A program made the translations under genes and the position numbers. Below, in pieces: positions 23,101-34,600 of a DNA stretch of 64,000 nucleotides. Source of the DNA: Setomelanomma holmii (taxonomy: Eukaryota > Ascomycota > Dothideomycetes > Pleosporales > Phaeosphaeriaceae). The stretch covers positions 434,001 through 498,000 of the forward strand of contig ML978158.1 in the NCBI GenBank assembly GCA_010015745.1, given 5' to 3'. The stretch's first letter is position 1. Every line of letters begins with the position of its first letter. The notes beneath the pieces are model-generated. The model had not been told where the DNA came from and did not search any database. It saw only the letters and a program-made list of their open reading frames with translations.

Positions 23101-24333
23101 GCAGCAGCAGGATCGTTGGGTCTTCCACGGCACAGATCTGATATCAATGACCAGATACAAGCAGGCTCTGCGCTACATTTGTCTGACGAGGGAATGACAT
23201 GTCCAGTATGTAATGAGAGCCTGGAAAGTTGGTCCGAGGCATTGAAGATTGAACATGTGAACGGCTGTCTCGATAAGCTGCCACAAGCTTCGTCAGAAGC
23301 TTCGCTACCGCGACAGCCACAAGATGAGCGGCACCTTTCTATCACGACTAGCCCGGAAGCCGACGTCTCTTCAGTCGCAATTGGCACTTGGGCTTGTACT
23401 GGATGCAAGTCAGAGAAAGTGGAGTCACTGAAAACCGACGCTTGCAGCTTATGTAAAGCCCCTCGAGGTACCCGCAGCTTCAGTTCTCTCAATGGCTTCG
23501 AGAGGCCACCGGTTGATCAGTTTCGGACCAGTCTGATTCCCCTTGATATGGATTCAGTGGGACGCATGGACGAAGGCAAACTTCGATGCAAGGTCTTCCT
23601 TATGGGAGATACGTGGTGCGGCAAGACGTGGCTTGCTAGGTCAGTCGATGATTCCAACTTTATTTTGGCAATTACTTACCATCTCAAGCGCCTGGAGTCA
23701 AGGCTCCACCGTGGATTCAGATAATCCGTCGGGGCCAGCTAGGGAATTCTCCCGGACCATGACAGTCGAAAAACATGAAGTAGAAGTAGTCGTCCGCGAC
23801 TTCTCTGGCTTGGAAACTTACACATGCCTGAGACGGCCTCTATATAAGGATGTCCGAGTTGTCTTGATGTGTTTTGATATATCCAGTTACGACTCTCTCG
23901 ATAACACGGTCGAACAGGTGCGTTTAGGCATGCCGCAAAGGTTGAATACATTGCTAACTCTTAAATAGTGGGTTCATGAAGCTGATGCTTACCTACGTGA
24001 TGTGCCTAAGATCCTTGTTGGCTGCAAAAAAGACCGTCGTGACCAAGATATGGAATCACTTGATCACGCAGAAAAAGCACAGATGGTCTCACCCTACAAG
24101 GTAAGCTTGTCTCCCATACATCGACAATGTAAAATCGGCAGATGCTCATGTCTCTTTTTTGTACATAGGCCGGTCGAATTGCCCACAAGATTAAGGCTCT
24201 TGCGTACTTTGAAACTTCGGCTTTGAAACGTCAGGGTCTTGACGAGCTTTTCACCTACGCCGCTGGATTTTCGATGGCGAAGCCAATGGCGAGAAAAAGC
24301 TTAGGCTTCCGCCGATTCTTGTTAAGGACTTGA
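20184..24333 (+). CDS. Multidomain signalling protein: Helo-like N-terminus, TPR-like, SH3, two zinc fingers, Rho-like GTPase
   Basis: Five exons (20184-20629, 20778-23639, 23689-23917, 23969-24100, 24169-24333) stay in phase and encode 1277 residues. Residues 1 to about 200 resemble the Helo-like N-terminal domain of fungal STAND proteins (MTDPLSVTASVLTLL). About 300-478 is helical and TPR-like. An SH3 domain lies near 858-917 (DDDWYVGEYV, GLFPKNFVE). A UBZ-like finger is at 957-981 (CPVC...H...C) and a RanBP2-type finger at 1018-1046 (WACTGC...CSLC). The C-terminal 190 residues match a Rho GTPase: P-loop GDTWCGKT (1092-1099), DFSG (1140-1143), CKKD (1198-1201) and ETSA (1238-1241). There is no C-terminal CAAX cysteine. 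Two positions needed for GTP hydrolysis are changed. It is probably a cytosolic or membrane-associated scaffold or switch; the true role is unknown. Confidence 0.85.
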
Positions 24334-24873
24334 GATGTGGTCCATGCCTTATCGCTCCGGTTGCACCTAGACCTGGCAGGGTCTTCTTGCATGTTGGCCT
24401 TAAGCATGGCGTCTTCAATGCCAAAATAGGGGATCACAATACATCGAATAATCACGATTCGCCGCGCCCAACAACCTCTTGTCTGAAAAAAGTAGCACTG
24501 GCTTTCGCACCGATCACATTGTCTACTCTATCCACCAAAGCGGTGCAGCTTCGAATGTTGAAGTATAACCGCACCGTTTGGCGCTTGAGCCGACATGGCT
24601 TTGATTGGCCTTTCCGGCCTTGCCGCATTTTTTTGCGACTGCTAAAAAGCACCGTCTTTCAACGAACTCTACAAGAGGGCAGTGAGAGGATATACCAGCG
24701 CATCTGAGGCGTAAATGCGTCGGTAATTCCGCATTTCATCTAATTCTCGTATGTCAGGAGCTCTGTGTTGAGACCGAAGACAGTTTGCAGACCTTGACAT
24801 TGTGCCCTGCAGGAAGGAATAGACGCAGTCGAGTGAAACACGATCTGGCCTCGCCAGTCCGCGTCCGTACTAT
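24334..24873. other. Intergenic stretch between convergent genes
   Basis: It holds the 3' flanks of the Rho-fusion gene and the acetyltransferase gene. No gene was supported. Confidence 0.5.
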
Positions 24874-25627
24874 CTACTTCGTAAACAAAGCAATCCCGCC
24901 TCCTTCTCCCTTCGTACCTCCAACCTGCACACCCATCCCAGCTTTTTCATAAAAGCCTCGATTCTTCTCGCCGCACAGCACACTAGCTGCAACATCATCT
25001 CCTTCTTTTTCTGCTTTGCGCACACCCCATTGAGCCAGTAACTTACCAACACCTTTGCCTTGGTAATCTGGATGCACGCCGCAAACATGTAGATCCCAAC
25101 ACTCACTGCGATCGTCAGTCCAGTACTGTTCCGAATTTGCAACGGCGGTGTCGAGGAAGGTGGCGCGGGAAGGATCAGCTGCGCGATTGGGGAATATAGT
25201 GAGAGACATGGAGTGGGAAGCTTTGAGGAGTGGCGAGATAAGTTTTCCTATGAGTAATTGTCAGCCCAATCGATAGGTATCTTCCACTTTGAAAGGACTT
25301 CGAAGTAAACATACGTGGATCTGCTCTCCACAATTCTATCCTCTCCCCACCTTTCCCAAGTCTTCTCCAGTCCGCCGCGCCAATGACCTTTCCGCCGTCC
25401 GTCACGACAATGAATTGGTGTCGCCAGTCCCAGAATCTTTCTCGGATACCGCGTAGTAGAAACCAGTATACGTCGTCCGGGTACTCTCTGCGGTGTGGAT
25501 GCATAATCTCCCCAATTATCTCGTCATCAAAGAATGCCGCGGCCCAAACGTTAGCTATCGAAGAAAGATCCGATAGCCTCGCAGCGCGTAGCTCGATTTC
25601 TGGCTTTTGAGTGTTTTCTGATGCCAT
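24874..25627 (-). CDS. GNAT-family N-acetyltransferase
   Basis: Two exons (25627-25315 and 25247-24874) joined over a 67-bp intron give 228 residues. The ATG at 25627 (ACAATGGC context) is preferred over an in-frame Met nine codons upstream. The N-terminus carries the first GNAT strand and helix (IELRAARLSDLSSIANVWAAAF). Motif A is VCGVHPDYQGKGVGKLLAQWG, holding the Q-x-x-G-x-G acetyl-CoA pyrophosphate loop, and GFYEKAGM is the usual motif B. Its substrate cannot be told from sequence; small molecules or proteins are both possible. No targeting signal is seen, so it is probably cytosolic. Confidence 0.85.
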
Positions 25628-26110
25628 TGTTTCATGCTTTGGGCGCTGCTCCAAGTACCGAATGACGACGTTGTTAGTTTTCAGTCCAACTCTCTACGAA
25701 CCAAGCAAGCAGCAAAAGAAGCGCTTGCTTCAATACGGCAGGTTCTCAAACGCGAAAGGGAGACAAACGTACGAGAGAATGCGCCTCGTGCGTTGCCGTA
25801 AAGCCAACCTGCACCCGCGCGGCGCGGGTACACTTTATCGTACCAAGGCCCCACATCCCGGAAAGACCCCTGCACTTTGCCGTGTCTTGATGCATGCGCG
25901 ATATACCCTTGCTTGCCAGGGTCTTCCAGAGACCCGCACTGACGAAGGGAGCGTGACTGTAAAGAACTAACGCGCGCTTGTGTATTGCTCTTACGCCATG
26001 TGCCATCTATTCTGTGTTGACGTGAATAGTCGAATTTCTGTTGATGGGATTCGAATGAAGCATATCTAGCACCCTTGATTGTACCTACGAAGCAGCATCG
26101 CATACAAAAC
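25628..26110. other. Intergenic stretch
   Basis: This contains the acetyltransferase promoter and the 3' flank of the broken rhodopsin-domain gene. No feature was recognised. Confidence 0.5.
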
Positions 26111-27428
26111 TCAAGATCGAACAACAGTCCACGTCGTCTCTTTACGAATGATCAGATCTTGACTTCCTCCACTCGTGCTGATCACACTTGCTCTATCACC
26201 AGCTTCCCGTGTTGAATCATGTGCTTCTGCCCCAAGGTTCAACCCATCGTACGGTCCTTCAGCCTCCGTTTCCAAAGGCCTCGGTTGTTTCGAGCTCATG
26301 CTTTTCAGCTCATACGTGCCCGTCCCGTAGTTCCTTCTTGAGCCATAGTTGCCATATGTCCTCATGTCGGCGGCGCCCCATTGAGCAGAAAGTAATTGCA
26401 AGAATGCTTTCATGTTGGGTGTTGTGGCGGTGATGAAGGATACAGCGAGGAGTATTTGTTGGTAGATCAAGCTTGTGGTTATGTGGAAGGGGGATGGCGG
26501 GCCTTGCGTGTATGCTACGAAGGCATTCAAATGCAAGATAGAGACAATGATGACGCCGCGTAGCTTTAGTGGATTGCTCGGTCGAAGTGGCTGTTATAAG
26601 ATTTTACCTGAGTCTGAAGCCAAATGCCGCGATGACTCGTAGCTTATTCTCCACGCGCATCTGGAGCTGCTACACCATGTATGGCGGCAAAAGGAGTAAT
26701 ACAGCTTCGGTTGCGACATCGAGCGAGGTAATTACACTCCATCGTGTGATCTGGAATCGAGATGTGAGTGAACCTGACATAGCTCGCGGCAGCATAAGCA
26801 TACCTGACTGCTGCAATGAGCATTGAAGAGAGCCGAATGAGGGCATCCAATGGAACCAACAAAGACCGAGACAAGGCCACTGACCACGATTGAGCCGAAA
26901 GCAAGCGCAGTGAGGAGGTTGAGAGCCTTTTGATCGCGGACGAAGATGCGGTGGAGAATGGCTAGAGTGGAGAGTTTTGCGAGATGCAAAGCTACTAAGA
27001 GCAAAATCCGGCTTAAGAAGATCAACTTGATGACGCAAATTAGCAAGTACGACTACAGCTAATGAGATGACATACCTTTCCTTGCAAGCTGCTGTCGACG
27101 CCATCTGAAGGTACCTGACCAAGATCGTGCCGAAGTGCTTCGTAGATTACAACGAAGTAGCCCAAGGCAGCGGCCTAGCTATCAGTGATTTTCTGGTACC
27201 GTGCTTTGAATTACTTACTGAGCTTGCAGTGATCAAATAATCGTCCCAACCAAGAACATGTCTCTTGATGTACGCCCTCAAGAGTAGAACCCCTAAGACG
27301 TAAATGAGACCTAGTATCGCGACAGCCCAGAGCGGCGCGCTATGATCTTCGGATGAGTAGTGTGCGAGTTGGTTGCCAACAGACGTATCCCATGGAAGAT
27401 AGCTAGGTTCAGCTGCCGAAGGGTCCAT
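26111..27428 (-). pseudogene. Rhodopsin-domain (PTH11-like) integral membrane protein gene, apparently broken
   Basis: Exons 27428-27219, 27174-27076 and 27025-26804 join in phase 0 and encode the first membrane helices (GWDDYLITASS and LGYFVVIYEALRHDLG are family hallmarks). The fourth exon (26750-26608) reads RWSVITSLDVATEAVLLLLPPYMV and then TAG at 26672-26670. Relatives have Trp here, in the V-W-x-L-Q-M motif. The downstream QLQMRVENKLRVIAAFGFRL is still recognisable. The last exon (to 26111) keeps a membrane segment and a Ser/Gly-rich tail. It can be joined in frame only by a 31-nt intron or by one of 136 nt that deletes a helix. Family members are seven-helix proteins, some acting as surface sensors. 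A recent loss of function is likely; a sequencing error is possible. Confidence 0.65.
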
Positions 27429-29132
27429 TGGGCTTGTATCAACTTGGCCACAAATTCAGGACATATGGCCATATGTAATATGAGGTTGTTATGGCTCACT
27501 GATGATGTTGCTAGAAGCTCATGGCATGCGTCCAGTCCGACCTTTCGGAGCTTTCTCGCTCGGACTCAAGAGCCGTGTCGTGATTGCAGCCGAGACGCCT
27601 TGACGTTGATTGCACTTATGCCGCATCTTCGCAGATGCACACGGCTTGGGAACTGTTGGGATTCGGCCGACCCCGGATCATGAACGGCCGATGAGGACTT
27701 TTGAGATTACAATGCGTTCTATGCCAGTATGTGGCGATCCCTTGGTGTTTCGGTGCAGAAGAAATATGATGTACATGGCCGACGATGAACTGATACACCT
27801 CACTCACTCATGAACGTCGTAGCTTTGGGTCCTGCTCTCCTGCTCCCCTTCGAGACGAATACGATTGATCGGCTTCTCGAGACCCGTGGACCGCTGAGCA
27901 AGTCGCTGGAGCTCAGTCTGACGTGTGGGCGGTCAGGCTACTGTTATGGGGAGTCTTACATCGGTGTCAATTTACCACCATGCTCCTCGTGCAGTAACAT
28001 ACGAGACACGGCAGATATACCGCGATGCGACGCGGGACGTTGTCTCGATGTGCATACAGGCGCTACAAGCCGTCTGCACAGAAATCCTAGGCATGTGGAG
28101 GTGTGTTGAATCACGCTTCGTCATGGCAGTGAAGGTCGAGTGTCCAGACCGTGTCTCATAGATGTGCAAGCACAACTGTGCGCTTCGCAACACGACCATT
28201 GCTGCAAATTGATGTCGAACAAAGTTACTAAGCGCTCTGCTCTATGGGCGCTGTTCATCTTTCGGCAGGAAATCGGCTCGTACTGGCCAGTTCCATCCGC
28301 CGGTCCGCGTTATGCGCGATCCAATGAGAGGAGCGGAAGCCAGAACCCTTGCTTGCATGCACCACAAGGCTTGTGATGGGAGTTCAACAAGCATCAGCCT
28401 ACCGTTCAGTCGGAACCGGGTGAATAAGATCGATTGATCGATTGGATAGTGCGGACCGAGCTTATATTGCAAAGGGATGCTGTGCCGCATGGGCGCGTCA
28501 GTCTACCCTCAATGCTAGCGGCACACGGCCACTGCTGCCACGACCTGGCAACCTGCATATTAGGAGGATTCAACTGGCGTTATGGGTATGGTCCGATTAC
28601 CGCGACGCAGCGAGAAAAATCTACAATGTGGCGGAGGTTGGCTGTTACCGTGGACGAGAGCCACCCGTCTTGGTCGCGATACTACCTGTTCGTGGTTTCG
28701 GCTCTGCTAACCTTGTCCTCTAAGCACCATTGGTTCTGCTCCCTTGGTATGCACACAATCGAGGCGGTGTTCATACTAAGTTACTGGAGATATCAGTAGA
28801 GGATAGTTCCGCACAGTAGATAGTGGCGTCGGCGGTCTCGCCATCTGCCGATGCAGACAGCACAAGGGAGAGGTCCACCAATCTCGTCTAGCGAGTCCAG
28901 GACCATGTGGCCCTCGAACTTTCGTAGTATGCATCGGCAGTGTCGAACGAGCCGCTCTGTCTAGGATGCGGCATGCAGTCGAGGTACCCATTGGACATGT
29001 GGCCGGAGGCGATTGCTCCGATATGCAGGGCGTACATACAAGTACCCAAGCACATGCTACTCAGACAGCTCCAAGTCGTGTCACATCTCTTCTTTTTTCC
29101 CCTCCTCCCGCTTGCAGCTTCTTCACGTTGAA
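27429..29132. other. Intergenic stretch, 1.7 kb
   Basis: It lies between the broken membrane-protein gene and the permease, which diverge. No convincing gene is present. The last 40 bases before the permease start are pyrimidine-rich and end in TTGCAG, which might be a 5'-leader splice acceptor. Confidence 0.45.
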
Positions 29133-30873
29133 ATGATGGAGACAAAGACCGCACAATCGAATGTCGAAGGCGACCCGCGATACTATGAAGAGGGCGCGCC
29201 AGATTCGCTGGTAGCTGGGAAGGGAGGAACCAATGCAGACTCTCAGGACATGTTGCGTATGGGCAAAACTCAAGAAACGCGACGTACTTTCCGATCCATC
29301 ACGATTCTGGGGTTTTGTATGGTGATCTTGTCGACCTGGGAAGCCGTTCTAGCAACTTCCGTTTTCGCCCTCTCCAACGGCGGAACTGCTGGACTGATTT
29401 GGGGATACTTGATCGTGATGGTCGGTTTCGGTTTCGTGGTCGCATCGTTGGCTGAAATGGCATCAATGTGAGCAACTCAGGTCTTTCGCCTTCTCAGAGC
29501 TGATGATTACCAGGGCTCCCACGGCAGGTGGACAGTACCACTGGGTGAGCGAGTTTGCACCGCCTAGCTGCCAGAAGTTCCTCAGCTACATGGTGGGCTG
29601 GCTCGGAGTCTTGGGGTGGCAGACCGCTGCGGCCACCGTGTCATATCTTGCCGGGAAACAAATTCAAGGTCTGATCAAGCTTAACAACCCAGATTATACC
29701 CTGAAGGCATGGCATGGCACATTGCTGATCTGGTTGGTGCTCGCAATTTGCCTGATCTTCAACACGTTCTTCTCCCGAAAGTTACCGCTGATCGAGGGTG
29801 TGATCGTGCTCCTCCATGTGGCTGGCTTCTTTGCTGTTATTGTCCCTCTCTGGGTCATGAGCGATAGGACTTCTTCGAACCAAGTTTGTGAGTAGCATTA
29901 ACGTCCGAAGAGATGCCTTGAACAGTGCTGATATATTGCTTCCACTTGCAGTCACTCTCTTCGAGGACAACATGATGTGGGGCAATCTGCCATTGGCTGT
30001 CATCATTGGCCTGACAGGAGCATCAAGCACGTTCGTGGGTATCGAGGCGGGCGCTCACATGGCCGAGGAAGTGCGGAATGCCGCATATGTTATTCCACGA
30101 GCCATGATGTGGACATGGCTCGGCAATGGCCTTCTTGGATGGATCATGGCGATCACCTTCTGCTTCTGCGTGGGCGACACCTTGTCTGTCCTCTTAACAG
30201 AGCTCGGCACCCCATTCATCCAGGTGTTCCTGAACACCACTGGTTCGAAGGGCGGAGCCACGGGCTTGACCGTCCTCATGCTTGTCATTGCAATCTTCGC
30301 ATGCGTTGCGGTAATGGCAACAAATTCGCGGCAATTGTTCGCGTTCGCTCGCGATGGGGGTGTGCCTTTCTCTAATGTCTTCAGCAAGGTAGGCAGATGA
30401 TTGCTTGAGCGATTGTTCCAGCTGCTGACTCAATAATTCAGGTATCTCCGACGCTGGAAGTGCCCGTCAACTCGATATACATGACGCTCCTTTTCGTCCT
30501 CCTGCTCTCGCTCATAAATCTCGGATCGGCGGTGGCATTTATGCAGGTCATCTCGCTCGGTGTCGCAGCAATGCTGACCTCGTATCTCATATCGATTGGG
30601 TGCGTGACGCTGAAGCGACTTCGAGGTGAGCCGCTGTTGCCATCGAAATTCGATCTTGGACGATTCGGTCTGGCGATCAACATCATCGCCATTCTTTTCC
30701 TGTCATTCTGCTGGATCTTCACGTTCTTCCCAGTCGCACCTCATCCTGCAGTTGCGGACATGAATTGGGCGTCGCTCGGATATGGAGTGGTCATAATCTT
30801 CGCATTGGTCTACTATGTCGTCCGTGCAAGACACGTTTACCGTGGGCCTGTGGAATACGTTCGAAAGGTGTAG
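29133..30873 (+). CDS. Amino acid/GABA-type permease (APC superfamily)
   Basis: Four exons (29133-29467, 29514-29887, 29952-30388, 30442-30873) with introns of 46, 64 and 53 bp encode 525 residues. A hydrophilic N-terminus precedes about twelve membrane helices. Family features include SLAEMASMAPTAGGQYHW at the end of helix 2, GWLGVLGWQ, the VFTLFEDN segment before helix 6, GASSTFVGIEAGAHMAEEVRNA, and TNSRQLFAFARDGGVPFS. This pattern fits the fungal GABA/choline/amino-acid transporter group (Uga4/Hnm1-like). It should sit in the plasma or vacuolar membrane and import small amines or amino acids by proton symport. The substrate is not determined. Confidence 0.92.
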
Positions 30874-31627
30874 GCGAGGGCCGTGAGATTCGTATACGAA
30901 TATGTACACTCGTGACAAATACAATGCTATGAGACTGAACACTTCACGTCGCAATTTGTAATGCTGTCAATGGTGTGTGAAAGGTGGACAGAGCGCGTCA
31001 AGCTTCAGCTTCATTTCGCGCCGCGCTAGTGATGCCTTATCGCCTTATCGTGGTCCCGAGGCATCTCAGATGCGCGACAGTATCGCGAAACCAGAGTACA
31101 CGCCATCACGCAGTATGAAAACGACATCACTAACAAAGCCCAACACCCAGATATCGGGTTGAAGTCCCGAACTCTGATTCGACAATGGATGCGACAAGTG
31201 GTGACGCGAACGAGGCAGTCACGCGCTGATAGTGTACCCCGCGAAGCACGATAGGCGCGGAGCTTACGCGGGGATACGGCCGAGGCAGCCATGCAACCCT
31301 CCTTGAGAGATGCCAACTGTCTCAACGATCATCTATCGTCTTCACTGTCACCTGGGTCACATATGGTGTTTTGGCACTTCATTCAACTCGCATGACCGAT
31401 CCAGCATTCCCTCCGCTTCTTCGGGGCTCTCATTGTCCACCACTGTGAATGTACTCTTGCAGCGAGATAGGCAAGCTCCGTGGAGCTATTGATGCCTTAC
31501 GTTTGGAAAAGTATCAACGTATGTACCAATCGGTATCCTGCTCGAGTAGAGACGCTGACGTCTTGATAGCCTCTAAAGACACTCCATCTGAGCATCCTTC
31601 GCCCTCATCCCGCTCCTATCCATCAAG
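30874..31627. other. Intergenic stretch
   Basis: This holds the permease 3' flank and the upstream region of the large single-exon gene. A spliced 5' leader ending near 31570 (TTGATAG) is possible. No gene was supported. Confidence 0.45.
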
Positions 31628-34600
31628 ATGGGTTGGTGGCGTCGCGATCCATCCCTCTTCTCCCGCTCACCCATTCAACGATGCGCTCAACGCGTCCTCC
31701 GCGACCATGAAGCCGCTCTTCGTACACGGTGCTTCTCGCGAACCCCTGAGAAGTCAGCCCAGCATCAGGACGATGATCGAGGCAGGCGTCCATCGAACAT
31801 GACAAATCTTGAATGGATGCAGTTGCAGCACTATGAGCGATGGCGTAAGCGACTGCAGGAAGGCCCATACAAGACCTTGTTTGGTGCCAGCAATGACATG
31901 CTGAGTGGCAAGGGCTTGAAGGACTGGGAGTGGATCTACAAGACCTTCCCCAAGTGGATGCTGAAGGATATGGAGATGGAAGAGAAGCCTCAGGATACGA
32001 AGCTCAATCCATCTGTGCAGACAACATACCCGAAGAAGGTTGAAGTGGCGGATCAGAACGACGAATCGCCACAGGCTCGTGCGCCAAACTTCCCTGAACC
32101 ATCTTTCCGGCGGAGGCGATTCGAACGTGATGAGTCATCTGGAGTTGTCTCGCCATCTGATCTCAGAAGGCCAAGAGAAGGCGCACACGTGAAGGTTGTG
32201 GGCAAAGCTTTGAGCGATCCTCCGACCGACGTGACAACTGCCAGCACACAGGCGTCCGATAGCTGGACGATCTTTGTCCCTCCTGTACGCTCGCATACAA
32301 GCACCGTTGAGACTACTGAGCAAGTAGAAGAGACTGGTGTTGCGACTCGACGTTCGACTAGAGCAGAGGCCGCTGCTCGTGAATCCTCCTTCATCGAAGA
32401 GTTCCTCTCAGTTGAGCCTGAGAAAGCAAAGTCATATACTGCGAGTGGAGACACTAGTAGTACCTGGACACAGACCGCGCTACAAAGACGTGCATCATCT
32501 GGACTTATAGCCAGACCTCGAACATCGTCCTCACTCGTCACCAAAGATGCGAATGCCGCAACAACGACAACTGCTCTAGATCCGACCACAGAATCTCATC
32601 AAGTGGTAGGAATGCAGAATGAAAGATCCCTCACAGCCAAAAGTAAGAACGTGCAATGGCTTCTACAACAGGAGGCTTCCGCTGCGCCGAATGACGGATC
32701 TCCTCAAAGCGAACCTACAGCAGCCCGTTCACCATCACAGATCCTCAGTCAACTACCTAGAGATGACATCGACTTTCTGAGTGCAGCGGACATTCGCGCG
32801 ACCATGGGTGCCAAGCGTAGTAGACTGCCGACCGACGAGCAGCGGCAAGCTGAACGAGAAAGCTTGGAGATGGCGTTCGCAGCTGCACAAAACGTACCTC
32901 ATATTGACTCCATGACGGAAACCGAGGTTATAAACAATCAGCATGTTCGCCGCACTGAACGTCAGATACGAGACTCTCAAACAGTGCAGCAGCTCAACGA
33001 CAGCCAGCTCTCTAATGTTACGACGCAACAAGTGTCAACGGCGGAAACACCAATGGAGTCTAGCATCGATCGCATGAAGAGATGGCTCGAGACAACTGGC
33101 GCAAGCTTCGCGAAGCAATTCTGGCAGGATCCTACTGAAGAAGCAGATGTGACAAAGACGCGGCTGTTCTTCGACAAAGCCGCACACTACCTCAAAAAGG
33201 GGCAGGCTGCAACACGACAAATCACAGAAGACCTCGAGAAGGACATCCCCGCCTCCAAAGCTTTACTGAGGCGTCTCAAAAGCGATGAGGAGATGGTCGA
33301 CTTGGCAATTCATCGTCTACGACAGCGATCATCAATAGGCATTGCACAAGGCCTATCCCCACGAAAGATTCGCCAGCTGGAGTCTCTTAAGGGTAGATAC
33401 TTGCAGACCAGCCAGGAGTTGGAGAAGGCATACAATGTGCTCGGCGAGCTGGCAGGTACCGATGCTGTGAAGAACGCTACGCCTTCGTTCAAACGAAGAC
33501 TCACAGTCGCTGCCAGAGTATTGCAGAAGAACTCTGAATTGCTGCGCATGCTTATTTGGAGTCTTCAATCTCGTCTCGAGGACTCGAACATGGACCGCAA
33601 CATATTGCCAAACTACAAAGTCCTCGCCGACAATTTGTTATCATTGAGAGACACGCAAACAACGCTTATGCGACTGGTCGAGCGAGCTATGCTAGTTTAC
33701 GGCGTGACACCACAAAGCGGAAATGGGCAGAATGCGGAAGCGACAAAGGCTGCTAACAACGCTGTTGACAACTGCGACGAGCCATTCGTGCGAGCACGCC
33801 TCGCTGCTGATGCCCATCTTATCAACGAGATCAAAGCGCACAAGTCAGTAATGCAAGGACTTGCCGACGATGGATCCACTCGCGCTCCGAAGTCATCGAA
33901 GACATCAACCCTCGATGAGCCAAGTCCTCTCGCCCATAGCTTGTTCAGGCCTTTTGGCCCTGCTATCAACAAGCTGGGTTCCAAGAACGACCCAGACATC
34001 GTTGCTGAGAAGGCAAAGGCAGAGCAAGAGCGCAAGCTTGGTGATGCGAAGCTAGTTGCTGAGATCAGGCAAGCGTATGAGGACACGTATGGTCCCATCA
34101 CGACTGAACATACCCAGAGTTCGCCTGAGCCAGAGGCAAATACCGGCCTTGAGAAAGGACAAGCTACGTTTGCTATGCTGAAAGAAGATGCAGCCACTGG
34201 TGTCAGCGTCGAGCTGATGGCTCCCGAGAATGTGAAGCCGGACTCCACAGAAACGGCCTCGCCGGCTTCTGGGGAGGCGGATGTCGCACCTCCGTCTAGA
34301 ACACTAGACGCTGCTAAGACTGCACGAGATGCCACATCAGAACAGACGGCTTCTAATGAAGCAACTTCCGTAACAAGCGAAGTGGAAGTTAAGACCAGCA
34401 TCACTTTGCACGATACGCCTGGAGCCCGGCTCACTGATTCTGTGTCCGCTCCTGAGTACGTTGACACACCAGAAATCCGCATCGAGGCTCCCATAGGGAC
34501 ACCAGTTACCTCCTCAACAACGGACTTGCCCACTCACTACACCATCCTGGTACGCGATCCGCACACCGACATCCTCTCCATCACAACTTCATCCACCGGT

